Shown here: positions 26,001 through 36,429 of the stretch, in pieces | Numbering within the stretch: the first letter of the stretch is position 1 | Layout of the letters: each line of letters begins with the position of its first letter | NCBI RefSeq assembly: GCF_964199755.1 | Contig: NC_133918.1 | Span: 1,116,001 to 1,180,000 of the forward strand | DNA from: Larus michahellis | Taxonomy: Eukaryota > Chordata > Aves > Charadriiformes > Laridae | Direction: 5' to 3' | DNA length: 64,000 bases | Program-made: the position numbers and the translations under genes | Notes under the pieces: generated by a model | The model's input: the letters and a program-made list of their open reading frames with translations, nothing else | Databases searched by the model: none | What the model was told of the DNA's origin: nothing

Positions 26001-28582
26001 TGGCCGTCAATGAGTTCCTCCTCCTCCTCGACAAGGGTGTCTACGGTGCGGTGGCACCCACCAGGGTGGCTCCAGCTGCGTGGGCGGGGGGACTGGGTGG
26101 CTTTGTGCTGGTGGGGTCTTGAGGGGTGGCCGAGCAAGAAGCGGGCACCATCAGGCTGAGGGATGTCGCCTGCTCTCTCCCCGGCTCCTGACAGGTTTGC
26201 TCTACTACGCCGGGCACGGCTATGAAAATTTTGGCAACAGCTTCATGGTGCCCATCGACGCGCCCAGTGCCTACACCTCGGCCCACTGCCTGTGCGTGCA
26301 GCGGGTGCTGCAGAGCATGCAGCAGCGCCGCACTGGCCTCAACATCTTCCTGCTCGACATGTGCCGCAAGAGGTGACCCAGCCCCCGCCACGGGCCCAGG
26401 GACAAGCTGCTGTGCCGGGAGATCCCGGCACAGGGGTGCTGGATCCCAGGGACAAGCTGCTGTGACAGCACAGGGGTGCTGGATCCCGGGGGAGCAGAGT
26501 GGGATGTCCCCCGGGGTCCCATCCAAACCCCCGGCCTTAGTCCGGATGCCCCAAAGCATCCCTGCCCCAGCTGAGCCGGCAAACGCCATGATGGGTGGGC
26601 AGAGGGGCACAGGGCAGCCCCTGGGGTCTGGGGTGCCTTGGGGTGGGTTTTGGGGGTGCGGCGGGTCCCGGCTCCGTCTAGTGGCGCTTCTCTCGCAGGA
26701 ACCTCAACGACGACATCATCCCGCAGGTCGGTGCGCTGCAGGTCACGGCCAACATCGTCTTCGGCTACGCCACGTGGGTCCCCTCCTCACCATCCCCCGG
26801 CACGGGCAGCGGGGCCGAGTCTCCCTCCCTGGTGCTGAGCGGGGGCCGGGGCCCAGCCCCCCGCCATGGCGCTGCCCTGTTTGCACCCGTTTCTCTCCCC
26901 ACCCCGTGTATCGGCTCCCCCCGGTCGGTGCTGGAGGTGGTGGGAGCCCCCAGTCCCTGACAGGGCAGGGAGAGGCCCACGGCGCTGCTCGGCTTCGGGC
27001 AGCGCCTGAGGTGAAGCCCCGAGGCTCCCCTGGAGCACAGGAATTGGGGCTGGCAATCATTTAAGCACCCTGGATCTGCCTGCGGATCCCACCTCTCCCG
27101 GCACGCTGCCTGGACGGGTGGGCACGAGGGGGTAGAGCCGTGGGCCGGTGGCTCTGGCTTGCCCAGGGCCGTCACCCTGGTGGGGGCTGGTTCCCAGGGG
27201 AGCGACAGAGCCCCCGATGGATCCCACCGCTGCCCCGTCCCCGCAGGTGTGCGGACGCTGAAGCCTACGAGCTGAGCCAGGGCGAGCTCTCCAACGGCAT
27301 CTTCGTCACCTTCCTCAAGCGCTGGCTGCTGGAGGACGAGAAGATCACGGTGCTGCTGGACAAGGTGGCGGAGGGTGAGTGGGGAGCGGCGGGGGATGAC
27401 GACCCCCTCCCCCCCCGCGGTGGTCCCCGCTGACCCCCCCGTGCCCCTCGCAGACATGGGCACGCTGGAGATCACGCGGGGCCGGCAGGCGCTGGAGCTC
27501 CGCAGCAACCTCTCAGAGAGACGAGCCCTGACCGACCCCATCCGCCCCCCGGGCCAGGACGAGTCCTCTGCCAGGAACCTGCAGTGGGCCAAGGCTCACG
27601 GTGAGGGACTCGGCCACCCTATCTGGGCCTGGCACCCAGGAAGGGGACGGTGCTGAGTCGCAGGGCGAGGTGGCGGCAGCACCTGCCGAGTTTCTCCCAC
27701 CCTGGAGGAGAGAAACTGCCGGCACGAAGCCACCAGCCCAGTCACTGTCCCTGCTGCGGGGTGACACGGTGGTCAGCTCACCCGCGGGTGCAGCTCTGGC
27801 CCCGAGCACCTGCAGGTCCCAGCCCCGCGCTTGCTGCTCCCCCCCGCAGTCCTGCCGGAGAGCCGGCACCTCCGCTTCGACTGTGGCGTCACCGTCCAGC
27901 TGGGCTTCGCCGCCGAGTTCTCCAACATCATGATCATCTACACCCGCGTGGTGGCCACCCCCGGCGACATCGCCAAGTGCGAGGCCAAGCTCACCGACAT
28001 ACCCGAGGTGGGAGCGGGTTGCCGAAACCTGCGCCAGGGTGACGCCGGGGAATAAGGTGGGGGGACCAATGGGGGATTTCACGGCTGGACATCATCTGGG
28101 GCAGGAGCTGGACGTGGACCTCAAGTGCACCAACAAGGAGAGCCCAGAGGAGGTGGGCAGCCCGCTGGCGCCCGCCTGGAGCCTTGGCTGCCCCTCCAGC
28201 TGCCTCTACAGCCGGCTCTGCGGCTTGCAGAAACTGCGGGTAAGAGCCGCGCTGGGTGGGGGGAGTGCTGGGAGCACGGCGTGGCCGTGGCCCGGGACGG
28301 GGTGCCCACGGTGCTGTGCCCCCGCAGCAGGAGCTGGCCTTCACCGTCTGCCTGCAGTACCGCTACCGCGGCATGGACGACTTCGTGGAGGAGAGGCGGA
28401 CGGTGAGCGTGGGCAAGCCGCTCATCGCCAAGCTCAACCTGCGGCTGGCGGCCTCCCCCTCGCCCCCCGGCAGCCCCCTCTCTGCCTCCCCCCCCGGCAG
28501 CTGGGGGGCAGCGGGGGGCTCCTGGGTCAACACCCCTGAGGAGAACCTGAGCCCTGAGGTCCCCGGCTCCCAAGCCCTGTAG
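23060..28582 (+). CDS. MALT1-like paracaspase (second vertebrate paralogue), 16 coding exons
   Basis: Type 1 paracaspase; MALT1 itself acts in CARD-BCL10 signalling as scaffold and Arg-specific protease. Coding exons: 23060-23196, 23418-23584, 24142-24272, 24385-24538, 24837-25015, 25136-25232, 25399-25446, 25541-25576, 25842-26045, 26195-26372, 26699-26773, 27247-27374, 27454-27600, 27850-28007, 28105-28239, 28328-28582; 742 aa (human MALT1 824). Domains: death domain about 1-100, Ig1 101-196, Ig2 197-288, short linker 289-316, paracaspase about 317-560, Ig3 561-690, Ser/Pro tail. The catalytic dyad is kept: His392 in YAGHGYENFG and Cys441 in LLDMCRKR. So are the acidic specificity residues in APMVDV, LLDMC and DAEAYE. 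The tail is much shorter than in MALT1. Start could be 23060 or 23075. It differs from MALT1 throughout and lies beside RAX2, so I call it a PCASP2/PCASP3-type paralogue rather than MALT1. Confidence 0.9.
23700..24080. repeat. Degenerate GGGAT pentamer satellite in MALT1-like intron 2
   Basis: The run starts as a clean (GGGAT)n and decays over about 380 bases into variants with GTGGG, GGACA and GGATA. It lies wholly in the intron between exons ending at 23584 and starting at 24142. Confidence 0.85.
25031..25105. repeat. Short GTGGC/ATGGC simple repeat
   Basis: A pentamer run of GTGGC followed by ATGGCAC/ACAGC variants fills most of the 120-base intron between the two exons of the second Ig domain of the MALT1-like gene. 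Confidence 0.7.
25399..25576 (+). other. Two in-frame microexons in the linker of the MALT1-like gene
   Basis: Exons 25399-25446 (48 nt) and 25541-25576 (36 nt) both begin and end in phase 1 and are multiples of three, so either can be skipped without breaking the frame. They encode the linker between Ig2 and the protease domain. Human MALT1 has an alternatively spliced 33-nt exon (exon 7) at this same place, carrying a TRAF6-binding site. No TRAF6 motif (PxExx acidic/aromatic) is visible in these two. Alternative splicing is inference. Confidence 0.6.
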
Positions 28583-28824
28583 AGGGACAGCGTGCCCCCC
28601 CCCGCCCCCCGTCACCACAGTCCCCTGGGTGTATCCTGCGGGGGGGCCCGGGGCTGGAGGGGACAGAGGTGACGTGGATGGAGGCAAGCGCTGGGTGGGG
28701 TGAGCCCCATCCTGGCCTGTGCCGGGGGGTGCGGGGCTCATTGCACGGCACGGCTGGGACCCCTGCCCAGGGGACTGCAGCGCGGTGCTGCCCGTGGACA
28801 CGGCACTGCCACCGCGGGCACAGG

Positions 28825-29245
28825 CAGTGCCAGCCCCGCGTCCCCTGGCGTGGCAGTGCCAGCCCCACACGCCACGGCAGTGCCAGCCCCACACGCCATG
28901 GCAGTGCCAGCCCCACGTCCCCTGGCGTGGCAGTGCCAGCCCCACACGCCATGGCAGTGCCAGCCCCACGTCCCCTGGCATGGCAGTGCCAGCCCCACAC
29001 GCCATGGCAGTGCCAGCCCCACGTCCCCTGGCATGGCAGTGCCAGCCCCACACGCCATGGCAGTGCCAGCCCTACGTCCCCTGGCATGGCAGTGCCAGCC
29101 CCACACGCCATGGCAGTGCCAGCCCCACGTCCCCTGGCGTGGCAGTGCCAGCCCCACACGCCATGGCAGTGCCAGCCCCACGTCCCCTGGCGTGGCAGTG
29201 CCAGCCCCACACGCCATGGCAGTGCCAGCCCCACGCGCCAGGGGA
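28825..29245. repeat. Minisatellite with TGGCAGTGCCA palindrome
   Basis: Just after the MALT1-like stop, a unit of about 54 bp made of two related halves is repeated seven to eight times. Each half contains TGGCAGTGCCA, a perfect odd palindrome, followed by GCCCCACACGCCA or GCCCCACGTCCCC. Copies differ at few positions, suggesting recent expansion. Long frames on both strands arise only because the period is divisible by three. Confidence 0.9.
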
Positions 29246-29540
29246 CAGTCCCCAGACAGACCCCACGGCTCATCTGGCACGAGGCGTTGCGCCGGGGCAG
29301 GGTCGGGTTCGTTCAGGCCTAGGAGAAATAGAGAGAAATAAGCAGATTAGGGGGCAAATCCCGCGGGAGGGGATTAGAGGGGGTGGGAGCGGGAGGGCTC
29401 CTGCTCCGCCACGAGGGGCTGGGGTGCCCCCCAGCGCTCTCAGTAGCACCCAGTCCTCCCAGTACAACCCCGGGCGCGGGGCTGTGCCAGCCCCGTCCGG
29501 GCAGCGAGTGATTTCAGGAGAGGATTGGGATTTAGGGGAC

Positions 29541-29582
29541 TAAAAAAAAAAAAAAATTAAAAAAAAAATCCTTTTTTTTTTT
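29541..29582. repeat. A-rich then T-rich homopolymer tracts
   Basis: Two A runs interrupted by TT are followed at once by a T run of about eleven bases. The tracts could pair as a small hairpin. There is no clear target-site duplication, so I do not call it a retroposon. Confidence 0.6.
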
Positions 29583-29859
29583 GCTGGGTTTTTCCCAAAC
29601 GCGGCCTCACGTGCAGGCGTCCACAGTGATGCGGGGCGTGCTGCACCGCGGCTCAGCCCGGGAAAGCACCAATAAAGAGGGAAACGGCAGCCGGCTGGGC
29701 GCTCCCGTGGCTTCCCTGCGTTTACACGGCGTTTTTTTTGGGGCCAGCACTATTGCGAAGCGCCGCGCAGCACCGGGGTGCCCACGGGAGGGAAGGGGCA
29801 ACCGTCTCCAAATCCAGGGTACCCCAAATCCAGCGTCACCATAGCCCGTGTCACCGTGT

Positions 29860-30385
29860 CACCACCAGCCGGTGCCACCCCCATGCAAATTAGCTCATTT
29901 AAATAATTCGCACGACTCCCCAACCCAGGCGCTCGCTCGGGGAGATGCATCCTCATCCCGGGGCCTCTCCGCGCCCTTGCTTTTGGGTGGCGGTTGCAAG
30001 ATTGGAGGCTGGGGGGTGAGGGTGGTGGTGGGGGGGGGAGCATCCTCGCCCCAATTAGGCTCCGATCAAACGGGTCGGGGGGTGCCGAGCCCCCCGCTCT
30101 CCGCGCCAGCCGGCTTTTGTTGGCGCTCCGGAGGCCGAGGGGTGCCCCGGGCTGGCGCCAGCCTTGGCAATTATGTCATGTGAAAAGCGCAGCCCCCATT
30201 GAGCGCGTCCCTTCCCCCGGATCAAACCCCATTACTTCCGCAGCCGTTGCTTCATTATCTCCCCGCCGGAGCACGCCTCTGCCGAGGCCGCTTCACCTCG
30301 GCCCTGGCCCATTAGCCGGGTTGGGGAGCCGGGGGAGCATCGATTATGCGTTTAATGGGTTGTTGAAGGTTTAATTGTCACTAAC
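29860..30385. promoter_or_regulatory. AT-rich islands between MALT1-like and RAX2, possible regulatory elements
   Basis: In a GC-rich setting, two blocks are rich in homeodomain-type words. Near 29883-29890 lies ATGCAAAT (POU octamer), followed by TTAGCTCATTTAAATAATT. At about 30165-30385 lie CAATTATGTCATGTGA (containing an M-box, TCATGTGA), TTCATTATCT, CATCGATTATGCGTTTAATG and GGTTTAATTGTCAC. They resemble conserved non-coding elements near developmental genes and lie downstream of RAX2. Conservation cannot be tested here. Confidence 0.35.
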
Positions 30386-31987
30386 GAAGCAGACGAGCAG
30401 CAGCAGCCGGGGGACGGGGGACAGGGAGAAGGGTCTCGCCAGGGTCAGTGCCTTGCCTGGCCCGGTGGCATCCCGGCCGGTCCCGCCCTGACCCCGGGGC
30501 TGTGAGGATGTCAGAGTCCGGCACCGGGGCTGTCGGGATGGGGGGGGACCGGGTGTGCTGGTGCTGCGCAGGGTCTGGCACCTGTGGGGACACAGCGGGG
30601 ATGGGGCCACGCCAGCAAAGTCCCCAGTTTGTGGCTGTCGTTGTGTCTGAAACGGGAAGATTTTCTGGGGAAACACATCGTTTTGGGAGGCGAGGGGGGA
30701 AGATCGGCGCTCACCTTGCTTCCCCGAACACCCCAGGGCACCCCAGGGACCCCCGCACCCACTCGCCCAGGGCTGAGCCCCCGCTCTCTCGCTATCCCGG
30801 ACGTGCTGCAGCACCTCGGAGCCACCGCGGGCTCGGCCGTCTCTGGGTGCTGGTGCTGCTGTCTGTGCCCCGAGCCCCGGCGGGTGGGCTGGGTCCCCCT
30901 GGGGCTGCGGAGCCACGCTGGGGACCCCGGGGACGTGGCACCTTGTCACCACCCTGCTCCCACCTGGCAAGGGATAAACCGGCCTCAGTGCACCCCGCCG
31001 TGGGGGCTCCCAGCTGGCCCCCTCCTCCGGCCAGCCCCGTGGTGGGGCCGTGGGGGGTCCTGTTGCCCCCCACCTCCCACCCGCACAATCACGGCAGCTT
31101 CGTGCCGCCAACATGTGGCCAGGCGGGAGCCGCTGGGGAGCAATTAGGGCAGGCGGGCGACAGGCGCAGCCCCCCCGGGATGGCCGAGCAGATGCCCCTT
31201 GATGAGCACAAAGCCCGTCCCAGCCCGCGGCCGGGGCCGCATCAGGTCACCCCTGCCTGGATCCGGCCCCGCACGAAACACAGGGAGCGGGGCAGGAGTG
31301 TGGCCCGGGACGATGCTCCCGCATCCCCCCAGAAAGCTCCATCCCGGCGGAGGCTCCGCAGCCCCAGCGCGCTAACGAGCGGCACAGCTAACGAGCGGCA
31401 CGGCGGGTAGGGCCCCGGCAGCGCCCGACTCCAGCACGCGGCAGCCGTTCGGCTTACGTCTTTACTCACGATACAACTGTCTTCTCAGTGCCGGCGCATC
31501 TACCGGCGCAACCGGCGTCACCCCGACGTGGCTAAAAAAAAAATCCCCCCAAGTACTCCCTACAAAACTAGAGCTTTTCCGGTCAGTTTTGTTTAAATCT
31601 GCAGCATTAAAAAAAAAAAAAAAAAAAAATTAATAATAATGAGAAGGGGAAGGGGTGTGGGGAAAGGAGGTGTCCGACCGGGGGCAGTGGGTGGCCTGGT
31701 GGCACAGTCGGATGCCTGAGCCTTGGCCAGACCCTCAGCTCGGGCTGGTGCCTTGGCGAGGCAGAGGGGCCGTGGGTGGCTGCCGGGGTGTCACCCCATG
31801 GTGGGGTCCCGCTTCCCTTGCCACTGACGGTGCCGGCTCCTCGGGGGGAAGATGCAACCCGGCACCTCAGCCCCACGCCGGCTTTGGTCCTGCTGAGCAT
31901 CCCACCGTCATCCCTTCGCCCACCCCGGGGCCAAGCCGACACCGGGGACAAGAAGCGGGGGCCGGCAGGGCTGGAGGGGAGCGTTCA
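30386..31987. other. Non-coding DNA including probable RAX2 3' UTR
   Basis: No coding exon is recognised. The part nearest 31987 is probably the RAX2 3' UTR; an A-run at about 31609-31630 on the + strand (T-run on the RAX2 strand) lies in it. I could not find an unambiguous polyadenylation signal. The GC-rich part at 30400-31480 has only noise frames. Confidence 0.5.
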
Positions 31988-34542
31988 TCAAATGGGCTGC
32001 CAGGTCTTGTCAATGGTCTGAATGTGCTCCTTGGCTTTCATGCGGAGCGAGGCGATGCTGGAGCTCCTCTGGTCCACCTCCTCCAGCGGGTACTTGTCCA
32101 CAAAGGTGGTGCCGCACTGGTAGGGCGCGGGGGCCATGGGCTGCATGCCCTGTGCCATCGGCGGGGGGGTGTTGAGGAAGGAGTGCCCGCCGTAGGGGGG
32201 CTGCAGGGCCTGGGGGGCTCCCATGAAGCCGGGGATGCTGTGGACCGTGGTGGCGCTGGAGATGGGGGATGTCAGCCATGGGTCGAGCGGGAGGGAGTTG
32301 CTCATGGGCCCCACGTTGGGTGTCATGGGGGGCCGGTTGAAGGAGAGCACGGGAGTGTCGTGGAGCTTCATGGAGCTGGCCTCCATCTTCTCCTGTCGCC
32401 TCCACTTGGCTCGTCGGTTCTGGAACCAGACCTGCGAGGTGAGAGCCAGGGTGAGCCCCCCTGTGCCCAGCCGGTTGCTCTCAGCGCGCCCCACGCACTG
32501 TGCCCCATGCAGGGTTCTGCACTGCGTTCTCCAGGTGGAGTGTCCCCTACGGGGTGTCCCACCCCGCCTGGGATGCCCCATGTGTTGGGTCCCACGTGGG
32601 GTGCCCCACAGGGCTCCAGCAATCCCCAGGGCACCGCGCACCTCTGCCAAACCTCTCCTGCAGGCCCCAGAGACTGAGGGCACCTCCCAGGTGTGGAAAG
32701 CAAGAGGTGTCACCACCCAGCCCCTGCCCTCGCTGCTCCACGGGAACACGCACCCTGTCCCCACAAACGCCCATGCAGTCCTCGGGGTAACGTTATCTGT
32801 CCTTCAAAAGCTCCTTGGTAAAATCTTTCAGAAGCCAAACTGCCACGGTCGCGCCAAAGCCCAGCAGGAACGAGAGGGAGCAGTGAGCCAAGGCCAGTGG
32901 TGACATATCGCCCTCGTCAGAGCGCTGGTCCCCGTGTCCCCAGTGCCCCCAGCAGCACGGGCTGTCTGCTGCATGATGCCACGGGGGAGTAAAGATGAAC
33001 GTCTGGGCTGAGAAGGGAACGTCTCCCATGGGCTGGTCACGGTGGTGGACACTGGGCTGTACTGGTGCAAATGTGTGTCCAGAGACGGGCACCGGAGCTG
33101 GTGCGGGGTCTGGAGCACAAGTGCTGTGAGGAGCGGCTGAGGGAGCTGGGGGGGTTCAGCCTGGAGAAGAGGAGGCTGAGGGGAGACCTTCTCGCTCTCT
33201 GCAGCTCCCTGAAAGGAGGGGGCAGCCGGGGGGGGTCGGTCTCTTCTCCCAAGGAACAGGCGATGGGACAAGAGGAAACGGCCTCCAGTTGCCCCAGGGG
33301 AGGTTTAGGATGGATATTAGGAAAAATTTCTTCCCCAAAAGGGTTGTCAAGCGCTGGACCAGGCTGCCCAGGGCAGTGGTGGAGTCGCCATCCCTGGAGG
33401 GATTGAAGAGCCGGGCAGACGTGGGGCTGAGGGACGTGGGTCAGTGGTGGGTTTGGCGGTGTTGGGTTGATGGTTGGACTCGATGATCTGAAAGGTCCCT
33501 TCCAACCCAGATGATTCTGTGACTCTATGAAACTCGTCATTGCTCAGAGAGCTCAGCAGAGGTGTCCCTGTGGTCTGCACCCCCCCCCCAGGAAAAGGCT
33601 GTGTTGTCTTGGGCTCGGACTGAGGCCTGGGAAACTCGGTTCACTTGTAAGGGGATTTCTGCCTTGCTCTGCAGTGGGTCTGTCGCTTCTTCAACTCCCC
33701 GACCCTTTCCCTCACCCTGGTCTTGCCCCGTCAGTCCCAGGGACAGGCTGCGTCTCCCCCCAGCAGAGCCTTGTCCTGCAGCCCAGGGAGTGAAAACTCC
33801 CCACCCCTCCACCCCCCCCAGCACCGCCCCGCGCCGGCAAGCCTAAAACCCCCAAATGTGTGAGGATCTCGTGCTTTCCCAGCCCTAAAGACCTCAAAGT
33901 GGTCACAAGTGGCTAAGGTTTGGCTGCTTTCCCCTGGGACCAGCTGGAGGGACGTGAGTGGGATCAGCTGGAGGGACGGGAGCAGCAGCCACCCGCAGGG
34001 GAAAAAGAAATAAATCTCTAAAACCCATCTCCCTGCCCAAACGGAGCCTCTGGCACGTGGGCTGAATTGGGACCTCGCGGGGGGGACGAGGCACGGCCAT
34101 TAAATCCCCTCTCCAGTTTTGGCAGGAGCGGCCGGCTCAGCGGAGATGCCGCTCCCGCCCTCCGCCAACGTGGGGACTGAGGCACGGAGCGAGACGGCAG
34201 AGCCGGGAGCGGAGCAGAGCTCCCAGCCCCGGGACGGTCCCTCTGCCACCGCCCAGGGGACAGGTCTGGGGCGCTGGGGCCACCGGGCGTCCTCCCTACC
34301 TGCACGCGGACCTCCGGCAGGTTGACCTTCATGGCCAGTTCCTCGCGGCTGTAGACGTCGGGGTAGTGGGACTTCTCGAAGGCGCGCTCCAGCTCGTGCA
34401 GCTGGTAGGTCGTGAAGGTAGTGCGGTTCCTCCGGTGCTTCTTCTTGGGCTGCTCCTCCTCGGTGGTGGCTGGCGGGGTGTCCTCGCCGTCCCCCGGCTT
34501 CCGCAGCTCGCCCAGGTCCCCCTCGCACTTATTCAGGAACAT
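31988..34542 (-). CDS. RAX2: Retina and anterior neural fold homeobox 2 (RaxL), two coding exons
   Basis: Paired-like homeodomain transcription factor; chicken RaxL is expressed in early photoreceptor precursors. Coding exons are 34542-34300 and 32431-31988, giving 228 aa (human RAX2 184). The homeodomain is at about residues 36-95: [19 protein letters not shown] opens it and [12 protein letters not shown] is helix 3, with Gln at position 50. The intron splits it just before VWF, as in other paired-like genes. An OAR motif ([14 protein letters not shown]) is at about 204-217. There is no N-terminal octapeptide, which separates RAX2 from RAX. A CAG acceptor lies ten bases upstream of the ATG, so a non-coding leader exon must exist further upstream (higher coordinates). 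A CR1 LINE lies in the intron. Confidence 0.97.
33080..33530 (+). mobile_element. CR1 LINE, 3' fragment, in the RAX2 intron
   Basis: Sequence typical of the 3' end of avian CR1: the GGCTGAGGGAGCTGGGGGGG block, CCAGGGGAGGTTTAGGATGG, AAAAATTTCTTCCCC, GGGCAGTGGTGGAGTC, CCTGGAGGGATT and the terminal GATTCTGTGACTCTATG. It is 5'-truncated, as most CR1 copies are, and antisense to RAX2. Confidence 0.92.
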
Positions 34543-34552
34543 GGCGGCGCCT

Positions 34553-35394
34553 GCGAGGGGACGGCGGGGGTTAGCCGGGGCGCGGGGACACCGGACTCCC
34601 CCGTGCAACCCCAGGCTGGGGATGGAGGGACAAGTGGAGGGATGGATGGGAGGACGGGGTGGCCCCAGAAACAGGTTACGCAAAGGCGTAATCCTCTCCG
34701 CTGCTGCAGCGTTATCCCGGGGCCGCAGCGTCCCGGGGACTGACCCGGGGGACAATGCCCGCGGCACCCCGCATTCGGCTCCGCCGTGGGACGCAGCCAG
34801 GTCAATGCGCCCACCCAAAGCTGGAAGTCGAATTTCACCTAAAGGCGAGGATTTTATGGAAGTGCCATCGCTGAGCGCTGATTCGACCTCTCCCCTGCCC
34901 GGCGTGGAGGGGACCAAGCCCAGGTCAGCTCCCTCCTCCCAGCCCAGCTCCGCTCCTCCAGCCCCTCTTCCCCACGGACTACGAGTCTGTCCCCGCGCCC
35001 CTGGGGGACCCGATGCCGGTTCCCAAGAGTGGCCGGAGCCACCCAGTGCCGTCCCCTGGCTAATAACCTTTTTTCTGCCTGCTTATAAGCATTTTCAACC
35101 CTTAAAACATTTCATCTTTAAGCTTTTTATCCGGCATCTGAAATCTTCCTGCACTATTTGCTGGGGATTAAGGGTCCCTTTCTACCACGAGGATGTAGGC
35201 AAACACGGAAATGGGGCAGAAAGCCGTAATCCTGGGGCACTTCTGCTGAGGGGAAGGTGCCTCATCGCCCAGATGTGCCAGCAAGAATTCAGCTAACTCC
35301 CAAAGGGGTGTCGGGAGGGAGAGGGAATGCTGATTAATGCTGGGAGGGAATAAATGGGGGTCCTGAGAGGGCAGCATCCAGGGGCCGGGTGTTG
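34553..35394. other. RAX2 upstream DNA
   Basis: Sequence directly 5' of the first RAX2 coding exon. The part at about 35060-35260 is AT-richer than its surroundings (TAATAACC, CTTTAAGCTTTTTATCC, GGGGATTAAGG) and may be regulatory. No coding exon is seen. Confidence 0.4.
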
Positions 35395-36425
35395 CTCAGG
35401 CTGCGCAGTGTCCGTGTGCAGCGAGCACGGCGAGTGCCTGCGCAGGGCGCGGGGTGCGGGCGCGAGCAGGGCGTCTGCAGCAGGCACGCTTCTGTGCGCG
35501 TACGGGGACATGAGCGGCGCGCCCACACGGGCAGGCGTGGGGTGCTCGGGGTGCGCGGGAGGGCACGCGTGCCGGGGATGGAGCACGGGGTGGGCGGTGT
35601 GAAGCGCGTGCGGGGCAGTTTGCGCTGTGTGCCCGCTGCGTGCGGTGCCCGGGGTGCAGTGTCCGCGTGCCACACGTGCGCAACGCCATGCCTGCACTGC
35701 CAGCGTTCCGGGCACGGTGTACGTGCGCAGTGTGTGCAGCGCATGTGCAGCGCGCACAGCCGGCAGCGGGTGTGCAAGGGGTGCGGGGTGCGCAACGTGT
35801 GCAGGGCGTGCTCAGTGGGGCGGGCACAGCGTGCAGTGCCTGCGTGTACAGTGCACCCAACACGGGCAGCGTGTGCCCAGGGCCCGTCAGGGCTGTGCGC
35901 TGTGTGCAGGGCGGTGGGCGCAGCGTGTGTGGCGCAGGCAGCGCGTGCCCGTGCGTGCAGTGTGTGCAGTGTGTGCAGTGCACAGCGCCTGCAGTGTGTG
36001 GGTTGTGGGTGCAGTGCACGCGCTGGGGCTGTGTGCAGCGTGAGCAGTGCTGTGCGTGCAGTGCGTGCAGTGCGCAGTGTGTGCGGTGTGTGCAGTGTGT
36101 GCAGTGCACACACAAGGGCTGTGTGCAGCATGAGCAGTGCTGTGCGGGCAGTGGGTGCAGTGCGTGCAGTGCACAGTGTGTGCAGTGTGTGCAGTGCTGT
36201 GTGTGCAGTGTGTGCAGTGGGTACAGTGCACGCCCAGGGGCTGTGTGCAGTGCGGGCAGTGCTGTGCGTGCAGTGGGTGCAGTGTGCAGCATGCGCAGCG
36301 TGCGCAGTGCACACCCAGGGGCTGTGTGCAGCGCTGTGCGTGCAGTGTGCGCAGTGTGCGCAGTGTGTGCAGTGCGGGCAGTGCTGTGCGGGCAGTGGGT
36401 GCAGCGTGTGCAGCTTCGGGAGTTG
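35395..36425. repeat. One-kilobase GTGCAG/GTGTGC repeat with higher-order structure
   Basis: About 1 kb of alternating purine-pyrimidine words (GTGCAGTG, GTGTGCAG, GCGTGC) becomes more regular towards the right. From about 36010 a longer unit recurs every 80-120 bases, marked by GGGGCTGTGTGCAG after a GTGCACNC segment. The composition yields a 475-codon frame rich in Cys, His and Thr on the - strand and Val/Cys-rich frames on the + strand; these are not genes. The sequence is a good candidate for Z-DNA. Confidence 0.85.
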
Positions 36426-36429
36426 CCAG

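Noticed and set aside
26673-26687. CTCF-like word GTCTAGTGGCGC in a MALT1-like intron
   Set aside because: One core base departs from consensus and there is no supporting context.
23060-28582. The paracaspase gene as MALT1 itself
   Set aside because: Sequence differs from MALT1 along its length, the tail is much shorter, and the neighbours are those of the 19p13-type block, not the 18q21-type block.
28825-29245. TGGCAGTGCCA read as nuclear factor I sites
   Set aside because: NFI needs TGGC and GCCA five bases apart; here the spacing is three.
28669-29543. Several overlapping repetitive frames on both strands
   Set aside because: They are translations of the minisatellite, whose period is divisible by three.
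29541-29582. Poly-A/poly-T tract as a processed retrocopy tail
   Set aside because: No adjacent retrocopied gene and no target-site duplication seen.
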